From contig NZ_JAEPBG010000010.1 of the NCBI RefSeq assembly GCF_016632335.1, positions 124,001 to 188,000 on the forward strand: a DNA stretch of 64,000 nt, in the 5' to 3' direction. Source of the DNA: Noviherbaspirillum pedocola. Lineage in GTDB: Bacteria; Pseudomonadota; Gammaproteobacteria; Burkholderiales; Burkholderiaceae_D. Under the pieces are notes generated by a model. The model had not been told where the DNA came from. It saw only the letters and a list, made by a program, of their open reading frames with translations, and searched no databases. Numbering within the stretch: the first letter of the stretch is position 1; each line of letters starts with the position of its first letter. A program made the position numbers and the translations under genes. Positions 29,613-41,755 of the stretch are shown here, piece by piece.

Positions 29613-30821
29613 TCATGCGGCAATCCGGATGTCATGCAGCACTGCGGCGATGGCAGCGACCGCGAAATCGATTTCCTCCTCGGTGACGATCAGGGGTGGC
29701 GCGAGTCGCACCACCGTTTCATGCGTGTCTTTCGTTAGAACGCCGCGCAGCATCAGCCGTTCGCAGAAAAGCCTTGCGGAGATCGTTGCCGGATGCAATT
29801 CCATGCCGATCAGCAGGCCCTTGCCGCGCAATTGCCGGATCGCCGGATGGCTGATGCGCCTCAGGCTGCTCATCAGCCGCTCGCCCCGTTCCCAAGCGCG
29901 CTGCGCCAGCGCATCGCGCTCGAGCAGGCGCAGCGCCGCTTCGCCGACTGCACACGCAAGCGGATTGCCGCCGAAGGTGCTGCCATGGTCGCCTGGCCGG
30001 AAAACCGCCATCACGTCCTCGCGCGCGAGAAAGGCCGATACCGGCAACAGGCCGCCGCCCAGCGCCTTACCCAGCACCAGGCCGTCCGGCTTCACGTTCT
30101 CATGGTCGCAGGCGAGCAGGCGGCCGGTGCGGCCCAGGCCGGTTTGCACTTCATCGCAGATCAGCAGCACATCGTGGCGGCTGCAGATGTCGCGGCAGCG
30201 GGCGAGATAGCCGTCGGGCGGCACGATGATGCCGGCTTCGCCCTGCACCGGTTCGACCAGAAAAGCCGCGGTGTCCGGTGTGATCGCCGCTTCCAGCGCA
30301 TCGGCGTCGCCGAACGGAATGCTGATGAAGCCCGGAGCGAAAGGCCCGAAGCCCTGGCGATACTGCGCCTCCGAGGAAAAGCCGATGATCGTGGTGGTGC
30401 GTCCGGCAAAGTTGCCGGCGCAGACGATGATCTGCGCACGGCCTTCGGCGACGCCCTTGACTTCATAGGCCCATTTGCGCGCGGCCTTGATCGCGGTTTC
30501 GACCGCCTCCGCGCCGGTATTCATCGGCAGCGCGCGCGGCATTCCGGTCATCGCACATAGTCGCTCGAGGAAGGGACCAAGCCGGTCGGTATGGAAGGCG
30601 CGCGAGGTGACGGCCAGCGTCGATGCCTGCTGCGTCAGCGTCGCCACCAGTTCCGGGTGCGCATGACCGAAGCTGACTGCGGAATAGGCGGACATCATGT
30701 CGAGATAAGCGTTGCCGTGGATGTCACGCAGCCATGCGCCGGCGCCGCTGTGCAACACGACGGGAAGCGGATGGTAGTTGGCGGCGCAATAACGCGACTC
30801 GAGTTCGATCAGGCTTTCCAT
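29613..30821 (-). CDS. rocD: ornithine--oxo-acid aminotransferase
   Basis: A 402-residue PLP-dependent class-III aminotransferase converting ornithine to glutamate-semialdehyde. It has MMSAYSAVSFGHAHPE, NTGAEAVETAIKAARKW, the ICDEVQTGLGRTGR aspartate region and the PLP lysine in LVLGKALGGGLLPVSAF. ATG 30821 follows a GGGGAG site. It starts the minus-strand pair with the amidinotransferase-fold gene and is divergent from the Lrp/AsnC regulator, the likely controller. Confidence 0.93.
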   Translation of the reverse strand: MESLIELESRYCAANYHPLPVVLHSGAGAWLRDIHGNAYLDMMSAYSAVSFGHAHPELVATLTQQASTLAVTSRAFHTDRLGPFLERLCAMTGMPRALPMNTGAEAVETAIKAARKWAYEVKGVAEGRAQIIVCAGNFAGRTTTIIGFSSEAQYRQGFGPFAPGFISIPFGDADALEAAITPDTAAFLVEPVQGEAGIIVPPDGYLARCRDICSRHDVLLICDEVQTGLGRTGRLLACDHENVKPDGLVLGKALGGGLLPVSAFLAREDVMAVFRPGDHGSTFGGNPLACAVGEAALRLLERDALAQRAWERGERLMSSLRRISHPAIRQLRGKGLLIGMELHPATISARLFCERLMLRGVLTKDTHETVVRLAPPLIVTEEEIDFAVAAIAAVLHDIRIAA

Positions 30822-30957
30822 GTGGCTCCCCTGTTGGAATCACGGCGATTTGTTCTGTCATGGTAGACCTGAAGCCTCGCAAGATTTGTGCTTTATCAGG
30901 CGCGCACTCCCCTGCTTATGAAAGGATCTTTTACGACACTGCGCACGGAGGCATGCA

Positions 30958-31434
30958 ATGGAGAAACTCGACCGATACGACCGGATTCTATTGACCACAT
31001 TGCAAAAAAACGGTCGAGCATCCAACGTGGAATTGTCCGAGCAGGCGAGCCTGTCGGCGCCGCAGTGCTATCGCCGCGTGAGACGGCTGGAGATGGATGG
31101 CATCATCCGCGGCTATACCGCGCAGCTGGTGCCGGGCACGCTGGGACTGGAAGTGGTGGCCTTCGTCAGCCTTACGCTGGACCGGGAGCAATTCAAGAAT
31201 GTGCGCGATCTGGAAACCGTGATCCGCGATTTTCCCGAGATCCTCGAGTGCTACACGATATCCGGCGACTTCGACTATCTGCTGAAGGTAGTGGCGACCG
31301 ATTTGCGGGCATTTTCCGCGTTTCTCACCGACCGGCTGATGCAGGTGCCGGGAGTGTCCACGGTGCGTTCGATGATCTGCCTCGAGGAAATCAAGCCGTC
31401 CAGCCCGCTGCCCTTGCCGCCGGTTTTGCCGTGA
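30958..31434 (+). CDS. Lrp/AsnC-family transcriptional regulator
   Basis: A 158-residue regulator: N-terminal helix-turn-helix (LQKNGRASNVELSEQASLSAPQCYRRVRRLEMDGII) and C-terminal RAM ligand-binding domain (CYTISGDFDYLLKVVATDL, VRSMICLEEIK). It sits divergently from rocD with 136 bases between starts, the classical arrangement for an amino-acid-responsive activator of a catabolic operon. The ligand is probably ornithine or arginine, by context only. Confidence 0.92.
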   Translation: MEKLDRYDRILLTTLQKNGRASNVELSEQASLSAPQCYRRVRRLEMDGIIRGYTAQLVPGTLGLEVVAFVSLTLDREQFKNVRDLETVIRDFPEILECYTISGDFDYLLKVVATDLRAFSAFLTDRLMQVPGVSTVRSMICLEEIKPSSPLPLPPVLP

Positions 31435-31449
31435 TGGCCTTAGTAACCC

Positions 31450-32409
31450 TCAACCGACGCCGAAGCGTGCGTCGTCGAAGGTGAAACCTTTCAGGAACTC
31501 GGCCACGGCGAGCCGCTTGCCGCCCGGCTTTTGCAGTTGCGTCAATTGCAGCGCGCCCTGCCCGCAGGCGACGATGACGCCGCGCTGCGCATCCACGCTC
31601 AGCACGGTTCCGGGAAGGGCATTGCCAGAAGCTTCGATGGCCCGGGCCTGCCATATCTTCAGCGTCGTGCCCGCATAGTTGGCAAACGCGCCGGGAAAGG
31701 GATGGAAAGCGCGAATGCGTCGTGCCAGCAGCTGTGCCGGCAGCGAAAAATCGAGCGCGGCTTCTTCCTTGGAAATCTTCGCGGCATAGGTCACGCCCGC
31801 ATCAAGCTGCGGCTCGGCTCGCAAGCCGCCCGACTCCAGGCGCTGCAGCGCTTCCACGATCATCCTGCCGCCCAGGGTCGCAAGGCGGTCATGCAGGCTG
31901 CCGGTGGTGTCGTCGCCGACAATCGGCATCGCCTCTTTCATCAGCATGGGACCGGTGTCGAGGCCGGCGTCCATTTGCATGATGGTGATGCCGGTCTCGG
32001 CATCGCCAGACTCGATCGCGCGATGTATCGGCGCGGCGCCGCGCCAGCGTGGCAACAGGGATGCATGGATGTTCAGGCAACCGAGGCGCGGGATGTCGAG
32101 CACGGATTGCGGCAGGATCAATCCGTAGGCAGCCACGACCATCGCATCGGCTTGCAGCTCGCGCAGCTGGCGGTGCGCTTCGGCGGCAACATCCGGATGC
32201 TTGCCGTCAAGGCGCAACGACACCGGTTGCGCTACGGGAATACCGTGCTGTTGCGCGAATTGCTTCACGGGGGAAGCCTGCAGCTGCATGCCGCGTCCGG
32301 CGGGACGGTCGGGCTGCGTCAGGACCAGGGGAATGGAAAAGCCTGCCGCATGCAGGTCGCGCAGCGCTACCGCTGCGAATTCGGGAGTTCCGGCGAAGAC
32401 GATTTTCAT
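31450..32409 (-). CDS. fmt: methionyl-tRNA formyltransferase
   Basis: A 319-residue enzyme formylating initiator Met-tRNA with 10-formyl-tetrahydrofolate. It shows [15 protein letters not shown] at the start, the formyl-donor motif [21 protein letters not shown] with catalytic Asn/His, and the C-terminal OB-fold. It begins 57 bases after def on the same strand, the usual def-fmt operon that adds and later removes the formyl group. Confidence 0.95.
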   Translation of the reverse strand: MKIVFAGTPEFAAVALRDLHAAGFSIPLVLTQPDRPAGRGMQLQASPVKQFAQQHGIPVAQPVSLRLDGKHPDVAAEAHRQLRELQADAMVVAAYGLILPQSVLDIPRLGCLNIHASLLPRWRGAAPIHRAIESGDAETGITIMQMDAGLDTGPMLMKEAMPIVGDDTTGSLHDRLATLGGRMIVEALQRLESGGLRAEPQLDAGVTYAAKISKEEAALDFSLPAQLLARRIRAFHPFPGAFANYAGTTLKIWQARAIEASGNALPGTVLSVDAQRGVIVACGQGALQLTQLQKPGGKRLAVAEFLKGFTFDDARFGVG

Positions 32410-32466
32410 GGCGCGATTGTAACGTGCCGCTCCGGCAGCCCGCCTGAAGAGGGCAGACTTCCAGTC

Positions 32467-33000
32467 TTACCTTACGGCCGCGCGCGGCGCGTCGCGCTTC
32501 TGCTCGCGCTCTTCCTTGATCAGCCTGGTCTTGATGCGGTTGCGCTTGAGCGGCGACAGGTATTCGACAAACACCTTGCCCTTCAAGTGATCCATTTCAT
32601 GCTGGATGCACACGGCGAGCAGGCCGTCGGCCTCGAGTTCGAAGGGCTTGCCGTCCAGGTCCAGCGCGCGCACCTTCACGCGCGCCGGGCGTTCGACCCC
32701 GTCGTAAATGCCGGGCACGGAAAGGCAGCCTTCTTCATACAGCTGCTTTTCCGGGCTGGCCCAGGTGATTTCCGGATTGATGAATACCCGCAGATCGTCG
32801 CGGGTTTCGGAAGTGTCGATGACGATCAGTTGCTGATGCACGTCAATCTGCGTGGCGGCCAGGCCGACGCCGGGAGCGTCGTACATGGTTTCGGCCATGT
32901 CGGCAGCCAGCTTCTTGAGCCGGTCATCGAATACCATGACCGGTTTTGCGACCTTATGCAGACGTGGATCGGGATAACGAAGGATATTGAGGAGAGCCAT
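32467..33000 (-). CDS. def: peptide deformylase
   Basis: A 177-residue metal-dependent deformylase removing the N-formyl group from nascent proteins. The three motifs are visible: [19 protein letters not shown] with the metal Cys, and QHEMDHLKG with the HExxH ligands. ATG 33000 gives the family start [15 protein letters not shown]; the TTG at 33018 is less likely. There is no strong ribosome-binding site, perhaps a short leader. Divergent from the LysM gene. Confidence 0.95.
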   Translation of the reverse strand: MALLNILRYPDPRLHKVAKPVMVFDDRLKKLAADMAETMYDAPGVGLAATQIDVHQQLIVIDTSETRDDLRVFINPEITWASPEKQLYEEGCLSVPGIYDGVERPARVKVRALDLDGKPFELEADGLLAVCIQHEMDHLKGKVFVEYLSPLKRNRIKTRLIKEEREQKRDAPRAAVR

Positions 33001-33198
33001 ACGCGGTTTGCACAACAATGCGGGAGGAAACTGTAAAAGTAAGTGGTGGTTTTTCTTGCCAGTTCAAGCGAATGAAGGCAGAATTTAATTCACTACGGCA
33101 ACATTTGCCGGATGCCATCACTGTCACACGCTGGGTCGCAAGCGATTCCGGGCCAGCATCAAAGTCGGGACCACCCTGCCGCATCTACCGGACAAACC

Positions 33199-34275
33199 AT
33201 GAAAAAGTGTAGCACAGCCAGCCTGTTACTCGCCCTTGCCTGCGCGATGGCTCCGGCAGTCGCCCCGGCCGCCGATGCCGCAAAACCCGCGTCCTGTCAA
33301 TTCCTTGCCAATGCGCCAGACCAGCACAAGGTGGTCCGCGGCGATACGCTGTGGGGCATTTCCGAGCGCTTTCTCGAACATCCCTGGTGCTGGCCGCAAG
33401 TCTGGGGGCTGAACCGCGACCAGATCCGCAATCCACACTGGATTTATCCGGGCCAGATCGTCATCTTCGACCGCGTCAACGGCCGCCTGCGCCTGGCCGG
33501 AGGCGATGGCCCGGACGGCGTGCCCACGGTGAAGCTGTCGCCGCGCATCCGCACCGAAGGCATTGCTGCGCAGGCCATCTCCACGATTCCCGCGAATGTA
33601 ATCGAACCCTTCCTGACCCAGCCGCTGCTGCTGGAGGAAAGCAAGCTTGCGGGCGCGCCGCATGTGGTACAGGGCGATGAAGGACGCGTTGTTCTCGGCA
33701 AGGGCGACCGCATGTATGTGCGCGGCGATCTTGGCGATGCTACGACGTTCCAGATCTATCAACCTTCCACCGCGCTGCGCGATCCGGAAACCGGCGAGGT
33801 GCTCGGCCATGAAGCCGCCTATCTCGGCCTCGCCAAGCTCGATCGCGCCGCCGGCGCGCCGAATGAAGCGCATCGTTTCCTCATCACCGCCTCCGAGCGG
33901 GAAATCGGTCCGGGCGCGTTGCTGGCGCCGCTGCCGCCGATGCCGCTGGTGAACTATGTGCCGCATCCGCCGCAGTCGCAGGTAGAGGCGCGCGTCGTTT
34001 CCATCTACGGCGGCGTGGAGAATGCCGGCCAGAACGCGGTCGTGACCATCAATCGCGGCAAGAGCGATGGCCTGGACGTGGGCAGCGTGCTGGAGCTGTA
34101 TCAGCATGGCAAGACGGTGAAGGACCGCAGCGCCGGCAATGAAGCGGTGCGCCTGCCGGATGAAAGGACGGGAACGCTTTTCATCTTCCGTACCTTCGAT
34201 CGGGTGTCTTATGGACTGGTGATGCAGGTCGCCAACAGGATTCGCGTCGGCGACGCAGCCAGATCCCCCGACTGA
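33199..34275 (+). CDS. LysM-domain exported protein
   Basis: A 358-residue protein with signal peptide 1-25 (KKCSTASLLLALACAMAPAVAPAA region), one LysM peptidoglycan-binding domain (VVRGDTLWGISERFLEHPW to YPGQIV, about 47-95), and a long C-terminal part of beta-rich repeats of unknown function. ATG 33199 is selected for the signal peptide; the open frame starts earlier. It lies upstream of dprA, seven bases from its start, a conserved betaproteobacterial order. Likely wall-associated. Confidence 0.9.
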   Translation: MKKCSTASLLLALACAMAPAVAPAADAAKPASCQFLANAPDQHKVVRGDTLWGISERFLEHPWCWPQVWGLNRDQIRNPHWIYPGQIVIFDRVNGRLRLAGGDGPDGVPTVKLSPRIRTEGIAAQAISTIPANVIEPFLTQPLLLEESKLAGAPHVVQGDEGRVVLGKGDRMYVRGDLGDATTFQIYQPSTALRDPETGEVLGHEAAYLGLAKLDRAAGAPNEAHRFLITASEREIGPGALLAPLPPMPLVNYVPHPPQSQVEARVVSIYGGVENAGQNAVVTINRGKSDGLDVGSVLELYQHGKTVKDRSAGNEAVRLPDERTGTLFIFRTFDRVSYGLVMQVANRIRVGDAARSPD

Positions 34276-34282
34276 GCCCGCC

Positions 34283-35398
34283 ATGTCCGGCGCGGATACG
34301 CTGGCAACATGGCTGCGTCTGGCGCGTTGCCCAGACGTGGGCACCATCACGGCGCTGCGGCTGCTGCAGACCTTCGGCTCCGCGGAAGCCATCTTTTCCG
34401 CAGCGCCGGCGACACTGACCGAGCTTGGCGGCCCGCAGATTGCGCAAGCCTTGCTGGCGCCGCCCGGCAAGGAACTCCTGGAACTCATCGACCGAACGCG
34501 GGCCTGGCTCGCGCAGCCGGAAAATCATCTGCTGACGCTTGCCGATGAAGCTTATCCGAAGCAGCTACTCGAAATTCCCGACCCGCCTCTGCTGTTGTAT
34601 GCAAAGGGCAGCCTGCCAGCCTTGACGGCGCCATCGATTGCCATCGTCGGCAGCCGCAACGCCAGCGCGCAAGGCATGGCCAATGCGCGGCAGTTCGCGC
34701 AGGCGCTGGCCGAAGCCGGGCTGGTTGTCGTGTCCGGCATGGCGCTCGGCATAGACACTGCCGCGCATGAAGGCGCCCTGCTCGCGCAAGGCCTGCTTGC
34801 CGCTTCCACCATTGCCGTGATCGGCACCGGCATCGATATCGTCTACCCGGCGCGCAATCGCGCGCTTGCGCATCGCATCGCCGAACATGGCTGCATCGTT
34901 TCCGAATATCCTCTGGGCATGCCGGCGCTGCCGGCAAACTTCCCGCGACGCAATCGCATCATCAGCGGCCTGGCGCGCGGCACGCTTGTGGTGGAAGCAG
35001 CGGCGCAATCCGGATCATTGATCACGGCGCGGCAAGCCGCTGACCAGGGACGCGATGTGTATGCGATCCCGGGTTCGATACACTCACCGCTGGCCAAGGG
35101 TTGTCACGAACTGATACGGCAGGGAGCAAAGTTGGTGGAATCCGCGCAAGACATCCTGGAAGACTGGAAAAACATGCATTTTCCGTGCGTTTTGGAAGAA
35201 AAACCGGCGCAGCCGACTTCATCTGACCATCCCGACAACGACCTTTTGCGGATTATCGGCTATGATCCCGTGAGCTTGAACGTGCTGGCTGCCCGCGCAG
35301 GTCTCGATGCATCAACGATCAATGCGCAACTGTTGATGCTTGAACTTGATGGCTGTATTGAAAGACTGGCAGGCGGCATGGTGAGGCGACTGGGCTGA
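34283..35398 (+). CDS. dprA: DNA-processing protein DprA
   Basis: A 371-residue protein that loads RecA onto incoming single-stranded DNA in transformation. An N-terminal SAM-like region, then the Rossmann-like DprA core (IAIVGSRNASAQG, SGMALGIDTAAHEGAL, ATIAVIGTGIDIVYPARN, FPRRNRIISGLARGTLVVEAA, SGSLITARQAADQGRDVYAIPG) and a C-terminal DML1-type winged helix. Follows the LysM gene closely; smg is next. Confidence 0.96.
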   Translation: MSGADTLATWLRLARCPDVGTITALRLLQTFGSAEAIFSAAPATLTELGGPQIAQALLAPPGKELLELIDRTRAWLAQPENHLLTLADEAYPKQLLEIPDPPLLLYAKGSLPALTAPSIAIVGSRNASAQGMANARQFAQALAEAGLVVVSGMALGIDTAAHEGALLAQGLLAASTIAVIGTGIDIVYPARNRALAHRIAEHGCIVSEYPLGMPALPANFPRRNRIISGLARGTLVVEAAAQSGSLITARQAADQGRDVYAIPGSIHSPLAKGCHELIRQGAKLVESAQDILEDWKNMHFPCVLEEKPAQPTSSDHPDNDLLRIIGYDPVSLNVLAARAGLDASTINAQLLMLELDGCIERLAGGMVRRLG

Positions 35399-35596
35399 AG
35401 CTTGAGCGTACTCGCATCGAACCCGGCCTCGCTCTTTATAATGAATTCAAGGTTTCCGGTTGCAGCGTGCCGTCTTATCTACATTGGCTTCAAGATTTGC
35501 GCGCAATACCTGTAGATGCCACCGAGCTGCAACTGTGTTCCGGTTATCCACGCAGGCGCTTGTGTCTTCCAACACCTTACCGTTACAGTAGAAACC

Positions 35597-36073
35597 ATGT
35601 TTGACGTCCTTGTATACCTCTACGAAACTTATTACCGCCCGGATGCCTGCCCGGACTCGGAAGCGCTGGTGAAGAAGTTGTCAGCGGTCGGTTTCGAAGA
35701 AGAGGAAATCTCCAAAGCGCTCGGCTGGCTTACTGATCTTGCGGAAACCACCAACGAATTTTCGATGCTGCATCCGCAGCAGACGAGTTTCACGAGCGGC
35801 TTTCGTATCTATGTTGATCGCGAATACGATCTGCTCGGCACCGCCGCGATCGGCTTCATCCAGTTCCTCGAATCGGCCAAGGTCATCAATGCGCTGCAGC
35901 GCGAGATCGTGATCGAGCGCGCCATGGCGGCGGCCGAAATCCAGCTCTCGCTCGACAAGCTGAAGGTGATCGTGCTGATGGTGCTGTGGAGCCAGGGCAA
36001 GGAACCCGACGGTTTGATGTTTGACGAGCTCTTCCTTGACGACGACGAAGAGCAAACGCGACAGCCGCACTGA
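35597..36073 (+). CDS. smg: DUF494 protein Smg
   Basis: A 158-residue acidic cytoplasmic protein, [20 protein letters not shown] at the start and a helical DUF494 body ending in [13 protein letters not shown]. Smg genes lie between dprA and a topoisomerase gene in most beta- and gammaproteobacteria; function unknown, and this locus keeps the order. ATG 35597 rather than 35516 because it gives the conserved N-terminus. Confidence 0.93.
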   Translation: MFDVLVYLYETYYRPDACPDSEALVKKLSAVGFEEEEISKALGWLTDLAETTNEFSMLHPQQTSFTSGFRIYVDREYDLLGTAAIGFIQFLESAKVINALQREIVIERAMAAAEIQLSLDKLKVIVLMVLWSQGKEPDGLMFDELFLDDDEEQTRQPH

Positions 36074-36096
36074 ACACTGCAACATCCGGTTCACCG

Positions 36097-36126
36097 AAAC
36101 GCCGGCCACCATCTGGTCGGCGTTTT
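36097..36126 (+). terminator. rho-independent terminator after smg
   Basis: AAACGCCG and CGGCGTTTT form a stem around GCCACCATCTGGT, followed by T residues, 24 bases after the smg stop. The remaining gap to 36420 contains no supported gene. Confidence 0.75.
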
Positions 36127-36420
36127 CATTTGTTCCTCCATGGCGGTGCCGCCGCGCGTCTCCTTGCGATTTTCGACGCAACCCGCTTATCATTGGCCGC
36201 AATTGCGCCGGCCAGCTCCGACTATCGTCAGGCCTGCTCCTTATCAGGATGTTGAAAAAACCAGCAGGCGGGCCGAGATGGAGACCGCGCCGATGTTTTC
36301 AGCGCCCTGTTATTTCCTCCCACACTAATGCAGGATCGGCAACGATCCGAAGGCGTGGCAGATAATCCCGAATTCATGCCGGCACTGCCGCTCCACGCGC
36401 CCACAGCGAGACTCATTGTT

Positions 36421-39072
<2,652 letters not shown>

Positions 39073-39103
39073 CCGGCGTACCCGAGTCGCTCCCCTTCTT
39101 CAC

Positions 39104-39129
39104 AATGCCCGCAGTCTGCGGGCATTTTT
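39104..39129 (+). terminator. rho-independent terminator after topB
   Basis: AATGCCCGCA and TGCGGGCATT enclose a three-base loop, followed by TTT. It sits 32 bases after the topB stop. Confidence 0.88.
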
Positions 39130-39322
39130 CCTGGAGCGTCGCGCTTATCCTGCATGCGCATGCATAAGCAATTGTTCAATTGACTACGCTCAACGGCCTC
39201 GCATCCACTGCGCGCCGAGGCGGAACTCCGATCTTGTCGAACCCGTCTATCGAATGCAGCGAAACGAATGCCCGCGATCATGCAGGGCGGCTGTTCCCGA
39301 CAATTGAATCAAGGAGATTCAC

Positions 39323-39622
39323 ATGACAATGACCAAATGGATTCTGCCCATTGCCTGCGTAGTCGCGCTGGGCGCCTGCAGCTCGATGGATCGTTCGAGC
39401 AGCATGGGCTCGAGCTCGGGCATGAGCTCATCCGGCAGCATGCAGAGCGCCAACAAGCAGGAGACGACTTCCGGCGCCTTCGCCTCGCCCGGCACCGCCA
39501 ACGTGCCCGGCTCGAAAGGCACGGCTGGCGCGCCGGTTGATCCGAACAATCCGGGTAGCAGCATGAATGGTGGCTCCGGCATGGGCAGCGGCTCGGGCAT
39601 GGGCGGCGGCATGGGACGCTAA
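39323..39622 (+). CDS. small Ser/Gly/Met-rich lipoprotein
   Basis: A 99-residue lipoprotein. Residues 4-19 are a signal with the lipobox VALGACSS, so Cys19 or nearby would be acylated. The mature part is low complexity, SSSMGSSSGMSSSGSM and GSGMGSGSGMGGGMG, with little hydrophobic content. ATG 39323 follows AAGGAGATTCAC, a strong ribosome-binding site, which supports real expression. No functional family recognised. Confidence 0.82.
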   Translation: MTMTKWILPIACVVALGACSSMDRSSSMGSSSGMSSSGSMQSANKQETTSGAFASPGTANVPGSKGTAGAPVDPNNPGSSMNGGSGMGSGSGMGGGMGR

Positions 39623-39626
39623 GTTC

Positions 39627-40121
39627 TCAGGCAGCCTTCCTGATTTGCCTGGCGGCCTCGAAGGCAAGCAGATAACGCTTGCGTTCGAGGCCGCCTGCAT
39701 ATCCGGCCAGCGATCCATCGCTGCTCAGCACGCGATGGCAGGGAACGACGATACAGATCGGATTACGCCCGATGGCTGCGCCGACCGCGCGCGCTGCCGA
39801 TGCTGAACCGATCGCGCTCGCATGCAGCGCATAGCTCGAGGTCGCGCCATAAGGCAGCTGCATCAGACGCTGCCATACCCGCTGTTGAAACGCGGTGCCG
39901 CGCAGATCCAGCGGCAGCGTGAATTCTCGCCTCTCTCCCTTGAAGTATTCATCGAGCTGCAGCGCCGTCTGCTGCAGCAGCGCATGCGCATCATCGCGTT
40001 GCCACAGCGCCGGGCCATCGAAATGCCGATGCTGCGGAAAGTACAGCCCGCACAAGCCTTGCTCGCTCGCTGCCAGCAGCAGTTCACCCAGCGGACTTGC
40101 ATGAAAGCGGTAGTGGATCAT
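39627..40121 (-). CDS. ogt: methylated-DNA--[protein]-cysteine S-methyltransferase
   Basis: A 164-residue suicide methyltransferase that removes O6-methylguanine by moving the group to Cys in ICIVVPCHRVLSSDGSLAGYAGG. The RGTAFQQRVWQRLMQLPYG helix-turn-helix is also seen. ATG 40121 with CGGAGACGC upstream overlaps the Ada-AlkA stop (40118) by four bases, so the two repair genes are coupled. Confidence 0.95.
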   Translation of the reverse strand: MIHYRFHASPLGELLLAASEQGLCGLYFPQHRHFDGPALWQRDDAHALLQQTALQLDEYFKGERREFTLPLDLRGTAFQQRVWQRLMQLPYGATSSYALHASAIGSASAARAVGAAIGRNPICIVVPCHRVLSSDGSLAGYAGGLERKRYLLAFEAARQIRKAA

Positions 40122-41614
40122 GATGCGTCTCCGTGAAGTGGATGCGGCCCATGCCACAGCAGCATGGCCGCATAGCCGCGCCATGGTGACCAGAGCGCCG
40201 CGCGCGCAAGCAATGCGCGCTCGTCAGCCAGTCCCGTCGCACGACGCAATCCCAGGTCGCCTGCCGGGAAGGCATCCGGATGACGCAGGGCGCGCAGCGC
40301 GATGTATTGCGCCGTCCATTCGCCGATGCCCGGTACGCCTTTTAATCGCTCGACCGCTTGAGCCAGAGTGGCGCCAGGCGCAAATCGCAAGCCGCCTTCG
40401 GCCGCGAAGCGTGCCAGCGCGGATATGGTTTTTGCACGCGAGCCCGGCATGCCGAGCGTAGCGATGACTTCCGCCGGCGCTGCGGCCAACTCTGCCGGCG
40501 TCGGGAAATGCAGACCGACTTCGCCAAACGGCGTGACGGCGCTTCGACCAAAGCGTGCCGCCAGCCGGCCCGCGAGCGTGGTCGCGCCGGCCACGCTGAT
40601 CTGCTGTCCGAGCACGGCGCGCACGGCAAGTTCGAACGCATCGAAGGCGCCGGGCAGACGTAGTCCGGGCCATTGCTGCAGGAGTGGCACGAGCAGCGCG
40701 TCCTGCGCCAGATGCGCGGCGATCTGCGCCGGGTTCGCATCGAGATCGAATTGCGCGCGCACCCGCGCCATCAGCGGCATCAGTGCCTGCGCCAGCGCCA
40801 GATCGACATCGAGCTGCAGCTGGCAGGACTGTGGCAGATGACGGATGCGCAGCCAGCCTTGTGTCTCGTTCAAGCGCACGCTGCGCGCGTAGCTGCCATC
40901 GGCCAGCACCGCTTCCACGCCCGGTATGCCGCGTCGCGCGAAATAGACAAGCATCGCATCCCATGCATAGGGCGGCCGATAGGCCAGGCGCATCGTCAGC
41001 ATGCCGGCTCCAACGCAGTCGCCGGCGGCGCGGCGCAGCTCGCCAGGCGCCATGCGATAGCGACTGGCAAAGAGCGCATTGAAGCGGCGCACGCTGCGAA
41101 ATCCCGCCGAGAACGCGACTTCCGGCATCGCCAGATCGGTTTCCTGCAGCAGCTTCTTGGCAAACAGCAGCCGCTGCGTCTGCGCCAGCTCGATCGGCGT
41201 CACGCCGAACTGCGCCAGCAGGATGCGCCGCACCTGGCGCGATGACAGGCCGATTTCCGTCGCAAGCCGCTCGAGCATGCCGCCTTCGCCATCGCCATCC
41301 TCGTTCAGGGCACCGGCGGCGATGCGCTGCCAGATCGCATGCGCGAGGTTCTGCTGCAGCGCATAGGGTGCCAGCTCGGGGCGGCAGCGCAGGCAGGGCC
41401 GAAATCCCGCCGCCTCGGCCGCCGCGGCGCTGGCAAAGAATACGCAGGAAGCGCGGCGCGGCGTCTTCACGCCGCACACCGGCCGGCAATAGATGCCTGT
41501 GCTCTTCACGCCGGTGAAGAACAAGCCGTCAAAGCGGGCGTCGCGCGCAGCCAGCGCGCGGTAGCAGCTGTCGGGATCGGGCAGGTCGGCCCATGGCGTG
41601 GCGAGAGTGTCCAT
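40118..41614 (-). CDS. alkA: Ada-AlkA fusion: methylphosphotriester-sensing AraC regulator with DNA-3-methyladenine glycosylase II
   Basis: A 498-residue fusion. Residues 1-85 are the Ada zinc domain (FFTGVKSTGIYCRPVCGVKTPRRASC, FRPCLRCRPE) whose cysteine takes a methyl group from phosphotriesters. About 90-205 is an AraC helix-turn-helix pair (ERLATEIGLSSRQVRRILL). The rest is an AlkA_N domain and the HhH-GPD glycosylase (GVPGIGEWTAQYIALRALR, catalytic Asp in FPAGDLGLR). It senses alkylation damage, should activate its own operon and removes alkylated bases; ogt is next. Confidence 0.93.
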   Translation of the reverse strand: MDTLATPWADLPDPDSCYRALAARDARFDGLFFTGVKSTGIYCRPVCGVKTPRRASCVFFASAAAAEAAGFRPCLRCRPELAPYALQQNLAHAIWQRIAAGALNEDGDGEGGMLERLATEIGLSSRQVRRILLAQFGVTPIELAQTQRLLFAKKLLQETDLAMPEVAFSAGFRSVRRFNALFASRYRMAPGELRRAAGDCVGAGMLTMRLAYRPPYAWDAMLVYFARRGIPGVEAVLADGSYARSVRLNETQGWLRIRHLPQSCQLQLDVDLALAQALMPLMARVRAQFDLDANPAQIAAHLAQDALLVPLLQQWPGLRLPGAFDAFELAVRAVLGQQISVAGATTLAGRLAARFGRSAVTPFGEVGLHFPTPAELAAAPAEVIATLGMPGSRAKTISALARFAAEGGLRFAPGATLAQAVERLKGVPGIGEWTAQYIALRALRHPDAFPAGDLGLRRATGLADERALLARAALWSPWRGYAAMLLWHGPHPLHGDAS

Positions 41615-41755
41615 GCGGGCTGTTATACGCGCGTGTGCGAGACGGGTACAGCCGTTTTCGGACAACAGATTGCAATGTGAACGTTTGAACCGAACAGCGC
41701 TCCGTCCCACTCAGTGAAGCTCTACTACCCCGACAGTATCTTCGAAGGATCACTA

